Positions 1 through 9,456 of a DNA stretch of 64,000 nt are shown in pieces. Position numbers and translations under genes: made by a program. The stretch's first letter is position 1, and each line of letters starts with the position of its first letter. This stretch comes from Oscarella lobularis. Its lineage: Eukaryota > Porifera > Homoscleromorpha > Homosclerophorida > Oscarellidae. Below the pieces are notes generated by a model. It searched no databases and was not told the DNA's origin. It worked only from the letters and a program-made list of their open reading frames with translations. The stretch spans positions 1,296,536-1,360,535 of the forward strand of contig NC_089181.1 in NCBI RefSeq assembly GCF_947507565.1, given 5' to 3'.

Positions 1-976
1 AGTTTCACTTTGACTTAGAAACTTAATGACTTATCTATGTCATAACATACTGTTAGTGTACGACTTATGCTTACACATCGTTTAACGTAAGTTAAACAAA
101 TTGCGATGCATTTTAAAAGTGCTGCTACGCAAAGATTGTTTTGCGTAGCAGTTCTTGCGATGGAAAATTTTTAGACTAAATCGAGCCCTGTTGCATTCTT
201 AATTAAGTACCTTATGAGACAACGTGTACAATGTTTTTTTCAGTGATGTTGAGACATTTGTTGTGGGGAAGTTTTTTCTGTCAAGATTAAAAACTGTTGC
301 CTAAGAACAACAAAATCAAGTTTCTTTTATACGTATGTGTCAAACGCACATTTTTCAAATGCAGATATAATCCTTTTTTAACTTTGAACGGCTGTGAATT
401 GTATTGACAAATTGTTCGCTTAAACGCAGCGCCCATTTTTCCTAGATTGTGGGATATGTTTGGGTTAGGATATTAGTATGTTTGTGTTTCTATGTCTCTC
501 TTCTTTTACGAAGTACCCGTATCGTCAGCAACAGTCCCACTCCAGCTCATCCCAGTTTCTATTAGTTCAGTTACTTTCACATTGACGAAGGGGACCTTGA
601 AAGAACATTCTGCGGGGTTCTAATAGTATAAAAAATCTGAATTTGAGCTACTCGTCCCCATACATTGCATCGAGCAGGAATTTACCCACTGTAAAATGTC
701 CCTAACAGTCCATGCATGTTCTTCGTTCCTTACTTCTTTGCCTTTGGCATCTTCTACGTGCCGTTCCGCAGCCAAAAGAAAACGGATGCAGGTAACGCAA
801 ATGGTCGTTAGAGCAAGCTTTACCTGCGCTATCAACGCATCGGCATAAAGCATCATCGTCTACTTCATCATCAAATTGGTAACACGCCATGAGTGCGTGT
901 CTTTATCTCGTTATCCGGGTTGGGTTAAAAGTGCCCGTATTTTTGTCATATCAGTTCAATCATGGTTCAATTCACT
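1..976. other. No supported gene
   Basis: AT-rich sequence with only short, mutually overlapping open frames (60-78 codons) that have no recognisable motif. I see no repeat, RNA gene or splice chain here. It is the left flank of the 14-bp repeat array. Confidence 0.5.
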
Positions 977-1290
977 TTGAACAAGTGAATTTGAACAAGT
1001 GACAAGTGATTGGTGACAAGTGATTGGTGACAAGTGATTGGTGACAAGTGATTGGTGACAAGTGATTGGTGACAAGTGATTGGTGACAAGTGATTGGTGA
1101 CAAGTGATTGGTGACAAGTGATTGGTGACAAGTGATTCGTGACACGTGATTCGTGACAAGTGATTCGTGACAAGTGATTCGTGACAAGTGATTCGTGACA
1201 AGTGATTCGTGACAAGTGATTCGTGACAAGTGATTGGTGACAAGTGATTCTTGACACGTGATTCGTGACAAGTGCCTAGTGACAAGTGAC
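977..1290 (+). repeat. 14-bp minisatellite, left array
   Basis: About 20 copies of GTGACAAGTGATTS. The first nine or so carry G in the last position and the next seven or so carry C, so the array is made of two homogeneous blocks. Because 14 is not a multiple of 3 and the unit has no stop in this orientation, all three reverse frames stay open; these frames are not genes. The same unit recurs inverted at 6401-6472. Confidence 0.95.
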
Positions 1291-1310
1291 ATTGGTCGGC
1301 CACGCCCATC

Positions 1311-1340
1311 TTCTAGAATGTTCTCTTCTTAGCGCGCTAG
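1311..1340 (+). promoter_or_regulatory. Left inner box with heat-shock-element-like motif
   Basis: TTCTAGAATGTTCT at 1311-1324 matches the nTTCnnGAAnnTTCn arrangement of a heat shock element and is followed by TTAGCGCGCTAG. An inverted, slightly diverged copy lies at 6338-6366. It sits 68 bp before the ATG of the kinase-like gene, so a core promoter role is likely. Function is inferred from position and motif only. Confidence 0.4.
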
Positions 1341-1407
1341 TCTTGTTTTTCCTTCGCACTTCCTTCATCTCTCGCTCTGCTATATTCTCGTTTTTCGACC
1401 TTTTACG

Positions 1408-4391
1408 ATGTCTTCACGCCGAAAGTTGCGCCTAGACGACGAGAGCAGTTCCTACGATAACGATGTCATCCTCGCAGACGTTTCCCTTCCTCTGCAGGAC
1501 GGTAAAACACCGCAATGCCATTTCATCACTGATCATCTGCGAAACTGGAGAAGCTTAAAGGGGCACTGTAACGGTTGTTAAACATATACTACTATTAAAG
1601 TTCTTACGTTTGCTAATCGTTTTGCGCCCGTTTTGCTGGCATTGTGTGCTTCGGCTACGAGAACGAAGCGTTTTAACTCTGTAATGACGGGCATTCTGTG
1701 ACGTAACTGGTCCACGCAGCTACCCGGATACAAAAAATGAACCGGTGTTTACGTCAAAGGCGTCACCTGCCGAGAAAGTTTGAAAGAAAAAAGTGTAGAT
1801 CGTAAGGACTGAAACCGTTCGGTAATGACTTGAATTCGCTAACTACAAGCGGAAACGAGATAAAGCCGGAAACGCGCTTTTGTTCGTCATGCATTTCATG
1901 CTGTCTTCCGTGCCTTTCCGTCCGTATGTCTGTAAACCTGTAATTGCACAACGTGGGCGAACCTTTGCACATGATAAATTAAGTGGGACAATGAGCGGAA
2001 AAGCACGGAAGACAGCTTCGAATACATGACGCACAAAAGCGCGTTTCCGGCTTTATCTCCTTTCCGCTTCTAGTTAGCGAATGCAAGTCAGTACAGAACG
2101 TTTTCAGTCCTTACGATCTACACTTTTTTCCTTCAAACTTTCTTGGCAGGTGACGCCTTCGACATAAACTACGGATCATTTTTTGTATCCGGGTAGCTGC
2201 GTGGACCAGTTACGTCACAGAACGCCCGTTATTACAGAGTTAAAACGCTTCGTTCTCGTAGCCAAAGCACACAATGCCAGCAAAACCGGCGCGAAACGAT
2301 TAGAAAACATAAGAACTTTAATAGTAGTATAGGTTTAAAAACCGTTACAGTGCCCCTTTAAAAAGAAGTATGACGCTGTCGCTCGTTCAAAACGTCGCGG
2401 GCACGACGAAGCTAAAAAGAAATCGGGGAAAAAAGAAAAGCTCGTCTGCCCGACGCTGAACGGGTAAGACGCATTGCACGAGATGACACGTTTCCTCTCA
2501 AACTATTATTTTTTTGGGGTAAGATTGTCGAAGTGAATATTCTTCCTCGGTGTCTGTCCACCAATTCGAGGCACAACACAGTGTTGAAGCCATTCCGAAG
2601 TGACACACAACCTGCCGATATCAACATTCCATTAGCTCACCTACCCCTGACGGCAACTATTGCGGATCTGCAGCGTTTCGCATTTGCAAAATTTTACAAG
2701 GACAAAACGAAGTTCACAGGAAAGGCCAACAGTGAGAGAGTCTTTTGACCCTACTGATAGTGCATACCGTTATCTCCATTGGGCAGATATCGTGCTGTAC
2801 AAACCAGTTGGACGAACTCAGCGTCTGCTTGCGGAAACCATCATCGATCCGGAGACGAAAAAAGAGCACGAATTCAGTCTCGCTTTATATCAAAAGTCCT
2901 TGGGCAAAAAGCTGCCTGTTATATATGCCGTACTTCCTTCAGACTGTAAGGCTACTTTTCTTTTCAAATGCTGTTCCTCTGTTGAATAATTTCCTTCGTT
3001 CCTTATCACAGTTCATATTGTCACCCCGTCAACGCGGAGTTCGCTGGCGGACGACGACGAAGGCCTGCCTCTTGTCAATGTCGTGTCCGAAAAAAGTCGC
3101 TCATCGCGTAATTCTCGCCAAACGACAATATATTGATGCAAGTAATATGTCATATGTATGCAGGCGCTGATAGTCTCATGTCCATTTCTTCACGCTCGAT
3201 GACGTCGAAGACTTTGCCTTATGTTCAACATGCAGGTGCTGGCGAGTCCGGAGGTGAGATGCACGACAAATGTCTTTTTCACAGCTTTTCAGTTGCGTTT
3301 ATCACCATTTTGCAATAGGAAGCAAGGCATCGTCAGCTTCTGTCACCAGTCACGTTTCATTGGGCTCTGGCACAGGTGAGAAAAGGCGTCGTTTTGTAGT
3401 TTCGACTGGAACTGGTAAAACACAGAGTGGAAGATTCGTCGAGAATCCATCGAAGTGGGAGAAATGATTGGTGAAGGCCGCTTTGGCAAAGTGAACAAGG
3501 GAGTGTACAACTGCTCCCCTGTCGCCGTACAAACAATGCACATCGGGTCTGTCATGTCTTTCGACCCCGAAAAAGAAGTGGCTATGGTTGCGTAAGTGCT
3601 GATCTACGTGCCTTTAATATGCTAAAGAGACATGTAAAGGAGACTAAACCACACCAACATTGTAAGATTCTTTGGTTTCGCCAAAGAGAGCGACACCATC
3701 TTCCTCGTTACGAAGTTGGTGGACGGTTACGATCTAAGTACCATTTTGTTTCGACCGATATCAGGTGTAAGAACTAACGCGACTTTTCGATAGTGTCACG
3801 ATTTACTGAATGATGATTTTAGGTTACCCTTGGTGTTGCCGACAAAAATTTTATAGCTTTTGAAGCAGCTGTGGGTCTGGCGTATCTCCACAAACAACGC
3901 ATTGTCCACTTCGACATCAAACCTTTCAATTTCTTGGTAAAGTGACAAACCAGCACAGAAAAGAAGTTTCTGCACGGTTTTCTGAGCAGATAGAATGGCC
4001 AAGCATCAAAGTCCGGATATGCGATCTCGGCGTCGCGGGCCTGCGCAAGAAAGGCCGCGTTACTGTTACAAGTGTTGGTAGGCGAGGGACGACTCTCTAC
4101 GTGGCTCCGGAAATGTTTCAACGATGCGACAAAACGGTTTTCGTCGATGTGTGGTCCTATGCGTGCGTTCTCGTGGAGGTCATAACAGAAATGCTGGTTT
4201 GGGGAGACTTTGACGAGTCGGAAATACTGTGTTGCCTCTGTCGCAACCCAGTGCGCACACCAGACGTTGAAGATTTGCCTCATCGTGCGAAAGACCTGTG
4301 CACCGGTTGTTTCGCTCTGTGCCCTTCGAAGAAGCCGTCAATGGAAGTTATCGTGGAACAGCTTTTGGCTGTTCCTCTTATTGAACTTTAA
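1408..4391 (+). pseudogene. TKL-like protein kinase gene, degenerate and interrupted
   Basis: The C-terminal part is a protein kinase domain in four exons joined by 48-56 bp GT-AG introns: 3426-3591, 3640-3766, 3823-3936 and 3990-4391. The glycine loop reads GEGRFGKV. The usual VAVK lysine is glutamine (VAVQ, codon 3530-3532), the HRD motif is HFD (3907-3915) and DFG is DLG (4023-4031). KPFN, a GTTLYVAPEMF activation segment and DVWS are kept. The fold resembles tyrosine-kinase-like kinases. Upstream, 2533-3375 holds further likely exons with a frame break near 2740. ATG 1408 opens an acidic first exon, disrupted by a 799-bp TTAA-flanked insertion after 1558. It starts just inside the left box of the candidate element and runs toward the integrase gene. 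The lost lysine plus the insertion argue for a dead gene or pseudokinase. Exons before 3426 are less certain. Confidence 0.6.
1555..2361. mobile_element. TTAA-flanked foldback MITE (piggyBac/Kolobok-like), 799 bp
   Basis: TTAA at 1555-1558 and 2358-2361 bracket an element with long inverted arms: about 1559-1895 is the imperfect reverse complement of about 2025-2357. The ends read AGGGGCACTG and CAGTGCCCCT. TTAA duplications are the signature of the piggyBac and Kolobok groups. It has no coding capacity and interrupts the open frame that begins at 1408. The element at 49249-50056 has the same architecture, a nearly equal length and matching AGGGG ends, so both probably belong to one group. 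Confidence 0.88.
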
Positions 4392-4554
4392 GCGTAACTG
4401 TTTTCGCTGCTATTTGCAGCTACGCGTGAGACGAATTTCGAGTAATTGTTCACTGAAACTTTAAGAGTTTATTGCCGCGTTACGGAACTGATAGTAAGTA
4501 TTTTTTTGCGTTTGGTTGACGATTTCGCGTCATTGCATTGCAACAGTTATAAAT

Positions 4555-6333
4555 TTAGTTTATTAAATCTTGAATGAATGCTGCAAATTCTGCAGCAAGC
4601 ACGACGCATTGTCGCGAGCGCAGCATGACTAAATCCTCAAGCACTAAATCATATTGCGCCAAAAAAACCCTTGCAAAGTGCTTCAAAATGTGGGGAACGT
4701 TCAGCCGCTTCGATATTCCACGTGTCTTTGCCTTACCATAGGCAATGACGTCATCGCGCACAGACTTCCGGCAATCGCGCATTCCTAGTTAGCGCGTTAG
4801 TTCCACATCTTTTAACTACGTACATATATACCATATCGCCTAGGAACAAAGAAGAAGTCATCGGGGGACGCGCCAGATATCGTTCGTAAATTCATTTGAC
4901 GGCGAATGGTATGACCATTCCACCATTGACAAAAATCTTGCAGCTTGGACTGTAAATGATCCCACAGAATAAGCCGCACACAGTCTCTTTCATTGAATCG
5001 TTAGTTAATTAGGCCGTAATTTTTTTGACAACACCCACCTTTGCAAACAATCTGAGTAATCGACGAGTCCTCTGTCGGATAAAGTCTGTGACGAAAGTTC
5101 TACGGTCAAGTTCATTTTATTGAACTGAATTCTATGGACCTGCAGTTGATCACTCCAATACAAGTAAAAGTTCTGGAGAGTTGTGACCAAAAAGATTCAA
5201 TCCGTTGATTGAATGCCGATTTTCCAAACTGGTGGCTGCGACCACCTGCGAGACCGTCATTGCCCTCATCTCTTACCATCATCTGCATCTTGGATAGAAG
5301 CGTATTTTCTGTGCCGTAATCAGAGCGAACGACAGCAGGACAGCCTTCATACAAGAAAATAGTAAATCTTGACAGACACCATTATGTAATTACATCTGTT
5401 AAGGAAAACGCAGTCGAGAAACAAGTCAGCAATATGTAGAGGATTGTTGTTGCTGCCGACCAATCGAAGCCACATTAGCCGACGAGAAAAGCTGAACGAA
5501 ATAGAAATAATTGCCTTTAATTATTAGTAGTAGTTCTGCACTTACCCGTCAATTCCTCCGTGAATGGGAAAGCCAAATCGCTTTAACTTGTCGTAGCCGT
5601 CCACATGCCAAGTAAAGTTTGGCCCCTGACAAGAAATTGTGATGCATATAAGGAAAGGAACCTTTTCGGCATTGAATTTTTACAGGAGAAGAATATTGTC
5701 GACGAATGAAGCGATGCCTTTTTCGCATCGCCACGTCATCGGGATTTTCAATAGAAATTATTTTGCGAACAATCTCTCTAAATTACGTACACCCAGCAAA
5801 ACAAATTATATGCATTAAAATATTTAAAAGCGACCGACCTTGGAATGTGCCTAACGCATTTTCTTTGAACGCTTTTCCACACGTGCCTGTAACCAGAGTA
5901 GGCATTTTGATCATTTATTTCGCGCTAAATGCAGAGCTGATGAGTGACAGAAGGCCACGATGCTGTTTTGTCAATGGAACTAGTGAAAGCGTAATGTTAC
6001 CCGAACTAAACGAAGAATGAGAAGAAAATCAGCCCGATGTCTTTGCCGGCGTTGCAGTCGCAAACGGCGAAGACAACGCTTCAGTGTCGAAAGGCTGTGG
6101 GAGAAAATACTATTTTAACACTGACTGAACTCTGCCAAAAACGGGGAAAGAACTGCCTTAAGAGAATTCCATGACAATACTTCAAATAGCTTTGTACCAC
6201 CGAACACTTCTTTCCAAGGTGGAAATACGCAGCAATGAGCCGTGTTACTCTCAAAGTTAACTGCGAGAACAAAGATGTGAACGCTAGAAAGAGAGAAGCA
6301 GCCAGGAAAACCTTCATGCTGAAAGGCAAACAT
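4555..6333 (-). CDS. DDE integrase-core protein (rve/rva_4-like), one frame break
   Basis: Spliced - strand gene with introns of about 45-60 bp. Reading 5' to 3': a helical N-terminal part (AAYFHLG ... YCHGI, about 6290-6150), IENPDDVAMRKRHRFIRR (about 5760-5700), then the first catalytic Asp in WHVDGYDKL and IHGGIDG (5640-5545). Next come LMWLRLVGSNNN (about 5480), the second Asp in VRSDYGTEN (about 5325), SHQFGKSAFNQRIESFW with the catalytic Glu (about 5215), DRGLVDYSD, then a WWNGHTIRRQ ... SPDDFFFVP tail and a last exon ending at 4555. A TTTATT at 4559-4564 gives AATAAA on the coding strand. From memory this matches a metazoan integrase-core family with NQRIE and GxPDELYFLP motifs. The only lesion I see is one missing base near 5165; an intron at about 5100 restores the expected spacing. 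Exact start and N-terminal exons are uncertain. Likely the transposase of the surrounding candidate element; a domesticated integrase is the alternative. Confidence 0.65.
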
Positions 6334-6337
6334 AGTC

Positions 6338-6366
6338 CTAAAGCGCGCTAAAAGAAGCATTCTAGA
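6338..6366 (-). promoter_or_regulatory. Right inner box, inverted copy of the left box
   Basis: On the - strand it reads TTCTAGAATGCTTCT followed by TTTTAGCGCGCT, matching 1311-1340 with a small gap. It lies directly upstream of the - strand integrase gene, mirroring the layout at the left end. Confidence 0.4.
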
Positions 6367-6400
6367 AAGTTCCTTCCGGGAGAAAAGCACTTGCTCAAAG

Positions 6401-6472
6401 TCACGAATCACTTGTCACCAATCACTTGTAACGAATCACTTGTCACGAATCACTTGTCACCAATCACTTGTT
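6401..6472 (-). repeat. 14-bp minisatellite, right inverted array
   Basis: Five copies of the unit seen at 977-1290, in reverse complement (CACTTGTCACCAAT and variants). It marks the right end of the candidate element; the Penelope-like relic starts immediately after it. Confidence 0.9.
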
Positions 6473-6489
6473 TCATAAAATGACCCTAC

Positions 6490-8313
6490 CGGGCCACCAT
6501 AGAGGACCCTACCAAAGCAATCGTAACAACAATCAATGAAGCCATTGAACACTTCTACAAGAACGGACCGCTAGACTTCTATACACGAGAATATCTCCAA
6601 CAGGACCCAACCAAAACACGCACCCCCAACTTCTATATTTCCTAAAAAAGCTCCATAAAAATCCACATAAAGTCCGCCCTATCTGCAGCGGTTCTGGAGG
6701 ACCCACTGAACTAATCTCAGCACTGGTAGACTCCTACCTCTCACCTATAACTAAAAAACAACCTAGCTACATCAGGGATAGTTCTCATCTAATTAAAATT
6801 ATTGAGACCCTCCCACTCCCACCAAACGTCATACTTGTTTCACTTGATGTCACTGCCCTTTATCCGTCTATCCCCCAAGCGGAAGCCATTGAAATCTGTG
6901 CCACCTTCGTACAGAGGGAACACAACAATCCAAACATAGCCAACATGATTCGTATTTTCCTACACCATATCCTAAAAAACAACACATTCGTATTCAATAA
7001 TGCCCCATACTTACAATTAAGAGGAACAGCGATGGGTAAGCGCACAGCACCCTCGCTGGCAAATCTTTTCATGGCAGACCTAGAGCAACGATTTCTCACC
7101 ACTCAAACTCTGAAACAACTACACTATTTTCGATTTATAGACGACATCCTAATCTTCTGGACTCACTCGCCAGAAAACTTAGACACCTTTATCCAAGAAT
7201 TCGTTCCATCCAAGAATTAAATTCACACATGAACGGAGTGAAGAAAAAGCAACATTCCTTGACATTAATATTTTTAAAGGGCCCGCTTCGCCGAAAGCGT
7301 TATCCTAGACATCAAAACCCACATTAAACCAACGAACAAATTCCAATATTTATACTACACCTGATCGCATCCAAAGGCAATGAAAACTAGTGTCCTAAAA
7401 GGTGAAATGCATCGATTCCTACGCGCCACATCCAACAAAGAAACCTTCCTACAAACAAAGAAAACCCTCAAACAGAAATTCCAAAACAGAGGCTACCCCT
7501 CACCGCTAATCGAGGAAATACACCAAACGTTCCCCTTTGAAAAGCGCACGGAATTAGTCAATAAAATACCACACCCTGAAAACCCAACCATACCTGACAA
7601 CACAAAAGAGACACCATTGACACTAGTAATCCCATACGACCCCTGGTTCCCAACTCTAAAGAAATCAATACACAACCTATGGAATGTAATAGAAAACGAC
7701 GAACCACTAAATGAAATATTCCCAAATCGCCCAAAAATAGCTTTTAAAAGATCCAAAAACCTACGTGACACTCTAGTCCGTGCTAAACTACCTACAACTA
7801 CCACAACCAAAACAAAGGAAACGGTCCCCACAGAAGCACCCCCCCCCCCCCCCCCCCCCCCCCCTTACCGTGGCCCAATCATCCGTTACTCCATGTAACA
7901 AAATTAATTGCAAATGCTGTAAAAGTATACGGCGCCGCACAACTGTCACAAGTCTATCAACCAACGAAACCTTCCCAGTGGACGGGGAATACACCTGCAC
8001 TTCCCGTCTACTAATCTATTTACTAGAATGCCCGATCTGCGGAAAACAGTACATTGGGCAAACCACAAAAACGTTGGCAAAGAGACTACGCAGACACCGT
8101 TTACAATTCCACCAGAAAAAAACATTACACCTCTACGAGCACATCCATGAACACGGATGGACCTCATTTGACCCAAAAACAATCCAACCAATCGATTTTA
8201 TACTAAACACATCATACGACCTTAGCTATTTAGAACAATGGATTAAATGCATGGGCACGCGAGCCCCGAAAGGATTGAATGCCAAAAATGAACGAATTCT
8301 CGGCAAATGCTAA
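6490..8313 (+). pseudogene. Penelope-like element: reverse transcriptase plus GIY-YIG endonuclease
   Basis: The RT spans about 6500-7225. It shows KLHKNP and KVRPICSGSGG, a SLDVTALYPSIP motif, RGTAMGKRTAPSLANLF and the catalytic FIDDILIFW. A frame break lies near 6640 and several stops fall in 7200-7380. A linker (7380-7838) leads into a 26-base run of C (7839-7864), where the frame shifts again. The endonuclease (7890-8313) has CKCC, the ECPICGKQYIGQT core of GIY-YIG nucleases and an LYEHIHEHGW segment, ending at TAA 8311-8313. RT followed by GIY-YIG is the defining plan of endonuclease-bearing Penelope elements, which nick DNA and prime reverse transcription at the target. The 5' end is truncated against the minisatellite. 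Not functional as it stands. Confidence 0.85.
7839..7864 (+). repeat. 26-base poly(C) tract
   Basis: Uninterrupted C run in the linker between the RT and endonuclease parts of the Penelope-like element. Encodes polyproline in one frame. It is the site of a frame change, either a real slippage mutation or an assembly length error. Confidence 0.9.
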
Positions 8314-8569
8314 TAATTTCCGTGAAGTATATTTGAAAATAAATACTACACGAAAAGTTGCCTATGCTACTGCCCTCCTCCTCCTCGTCCTCCTCGTCTA
8401 AAATCACCACACTCATCATCGTCCACGACAATCTAAATGGCCATCCCCTCTAAATTTAACAAAGTAAGCTACCCCACTACATTCAAGACGTGGGACATCA
8501 CAATACCACAACCAATTCATCCACCCCTCCTCCAATCCTCCCCCCTAAACCCCGTAACCAGAAAAACTC

Positions 8570-8680
8570 TTTAACCCCCACCACCCTAATCATACGCCTC
8601 ACCCCTCACCCTAACACTAACCGTCACCCTAACACTAACCCTCACCCTAATCCCACCCCCCTAATCCTACCCCTAATCAA
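8570..8680 (+). repeat. Degenerate telomere-like C-rich repeat
   Basis: Irregular CCCTAA, CCCTAACACTAACC and CCTAATCC units, resembling a decayed animal telomere repeat (CCCTAA). It lies directly before a second GIY-YIG fragment. Confidence 0.55.
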
Positions 8681-9013
8681 TACGTAGGACAAACGACCAA
8701 AAAAACACTACAAGAGAGAATCACAAGACATAGGAACGACGCAAAATATAAAAATTACCTAATCTACCAACATGTAAAATTGCACAAACTCAATTTTGAA
8801 ACAAACTTCAAAGTCACCCCAATCCAACAAGTAGTAAAAGCCGATCTAATACAAACAGAAGCCAAATGGATAAAAACGCTAAACACACTGTACCCCAAAG
8901 GATTGAATTCAAAATTTGAAAAACATTCAGACGGAAACGAAACCCAACAAGAACTAAACACATCAACAAACAATATCATGGGCAACAAAAGCCTACAGCA
9001 AAATCACCAATAA
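8678..9013 (+). pseudogene. Second, diverged GIY-YIG endonuclease fragment (Penelope-like)
   Basis: One open frame begins QYVGQTTKKTLQERITRHR and continues through IYQHVKLHKLNF and WIKTLNTLYPKGLN to a stop at 9011-9013. It aligns in layout with the endonuclease ending at 8313 but differs throughout, so it comes from another Penelope family. The N-terminal GIY half is missing; the sequence before it is the C-rich repeat. Confidence 0.7.
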
Positions 9014-9456
9014 TAATAATAACACAAATAAAGACACACGCATAAAATGACAAAAACACAAAATGGTAAATAATCACTAACCACCGCAAAACAAACTGCC
9101 TCTTCCACACCAAACATACCAGAATAAAATTCAAAATCCCCCACAATCACGCACAACTACAACAGACGACACAATGCAAATGATAAATACAAGTAAACGC
9201 ACTAATTACCACAAAAACAAACTACAACCCGACGCCAAACTCACCGGAATAAAATTCAAAAAAATCTCCCACAAACAATCACGCACAACCACAACGGACG
9301 ACACACACATCCTACACCTAAGAAGAAAAACAAAAGCAAAGCAAAACGACAGGAAAAAGAACACAACAAACTTATCTGATCATACGAAACACTGGGAATG
9401 AAATAAGAAAGACGAAAAGACCATATAAAGCACCTAGGAACAACGAAGATCCCTAA
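9014..9456. other. A-rich tail with a direct repeat, no gene
   Basis: Strongly A-rich on +. A segment with AATAAAATTCAAAA and TCACGCACAAC at about 9123-9174 recurs at 9247-9306. This could be the 3' tail of the Penelope fragment. No supported coding region. Confidence 0.4.

Larger units (their letters stand above)
977..6472. mobile_element. Candidate novel DNA element with minisatellite inverted ends, carrying kinase and integrase genes
   Basis: Seen: the left end is a 14-bp tandem array (977-1290). The right end is the same array in reverse complement (6401-6472). Just inside each array is a similar 30-bp box (1311-1340 and 6338-6366) in inverted orientation. Two convergent spliced genes begin 70 bp or less inside the boxes: a kinase-like gene on + (from 1408) and a DDE integrase-core gene on - (from about 6330). 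Their 3' ends meet near 4391-4555. Known: inverted ends around a DDE/integrase gene are the usual plan of a DNA transposon. Inferred: the whole 5.5 kb moved as a unit, with the kinase as cargo or as a second element protein. I could not find a convincing target-site duplication, and the right end abuts a truncated Penelope element, so the exact ends are uncertain. Confidence 0.5.

Noticed and set aside
977-1290. CRISPR-like array
   Set aside because: Units are directly contiguous 14-mers with no unique spacers, in a eukaryotic setting.
956-1309. Three long overlapping - strand frames of about 100 codons each
   Set aside because: They are the reverse translation of the 14-bp tandem array, which has no stop in that direction; repeat artefacts.
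977-6472. Polinton/Maverick element
   Set aside because: No DNA polymerase, capsid, protease or ATPase gene is present; the integrase core belongs to a different type and the element is too short.
7493-8191. Minus-strand frames opposite the Penelope linker and endonuclease
   Set aside because: Shadows of the + strand element; Gly/Val runs come from the poly(C) tract.
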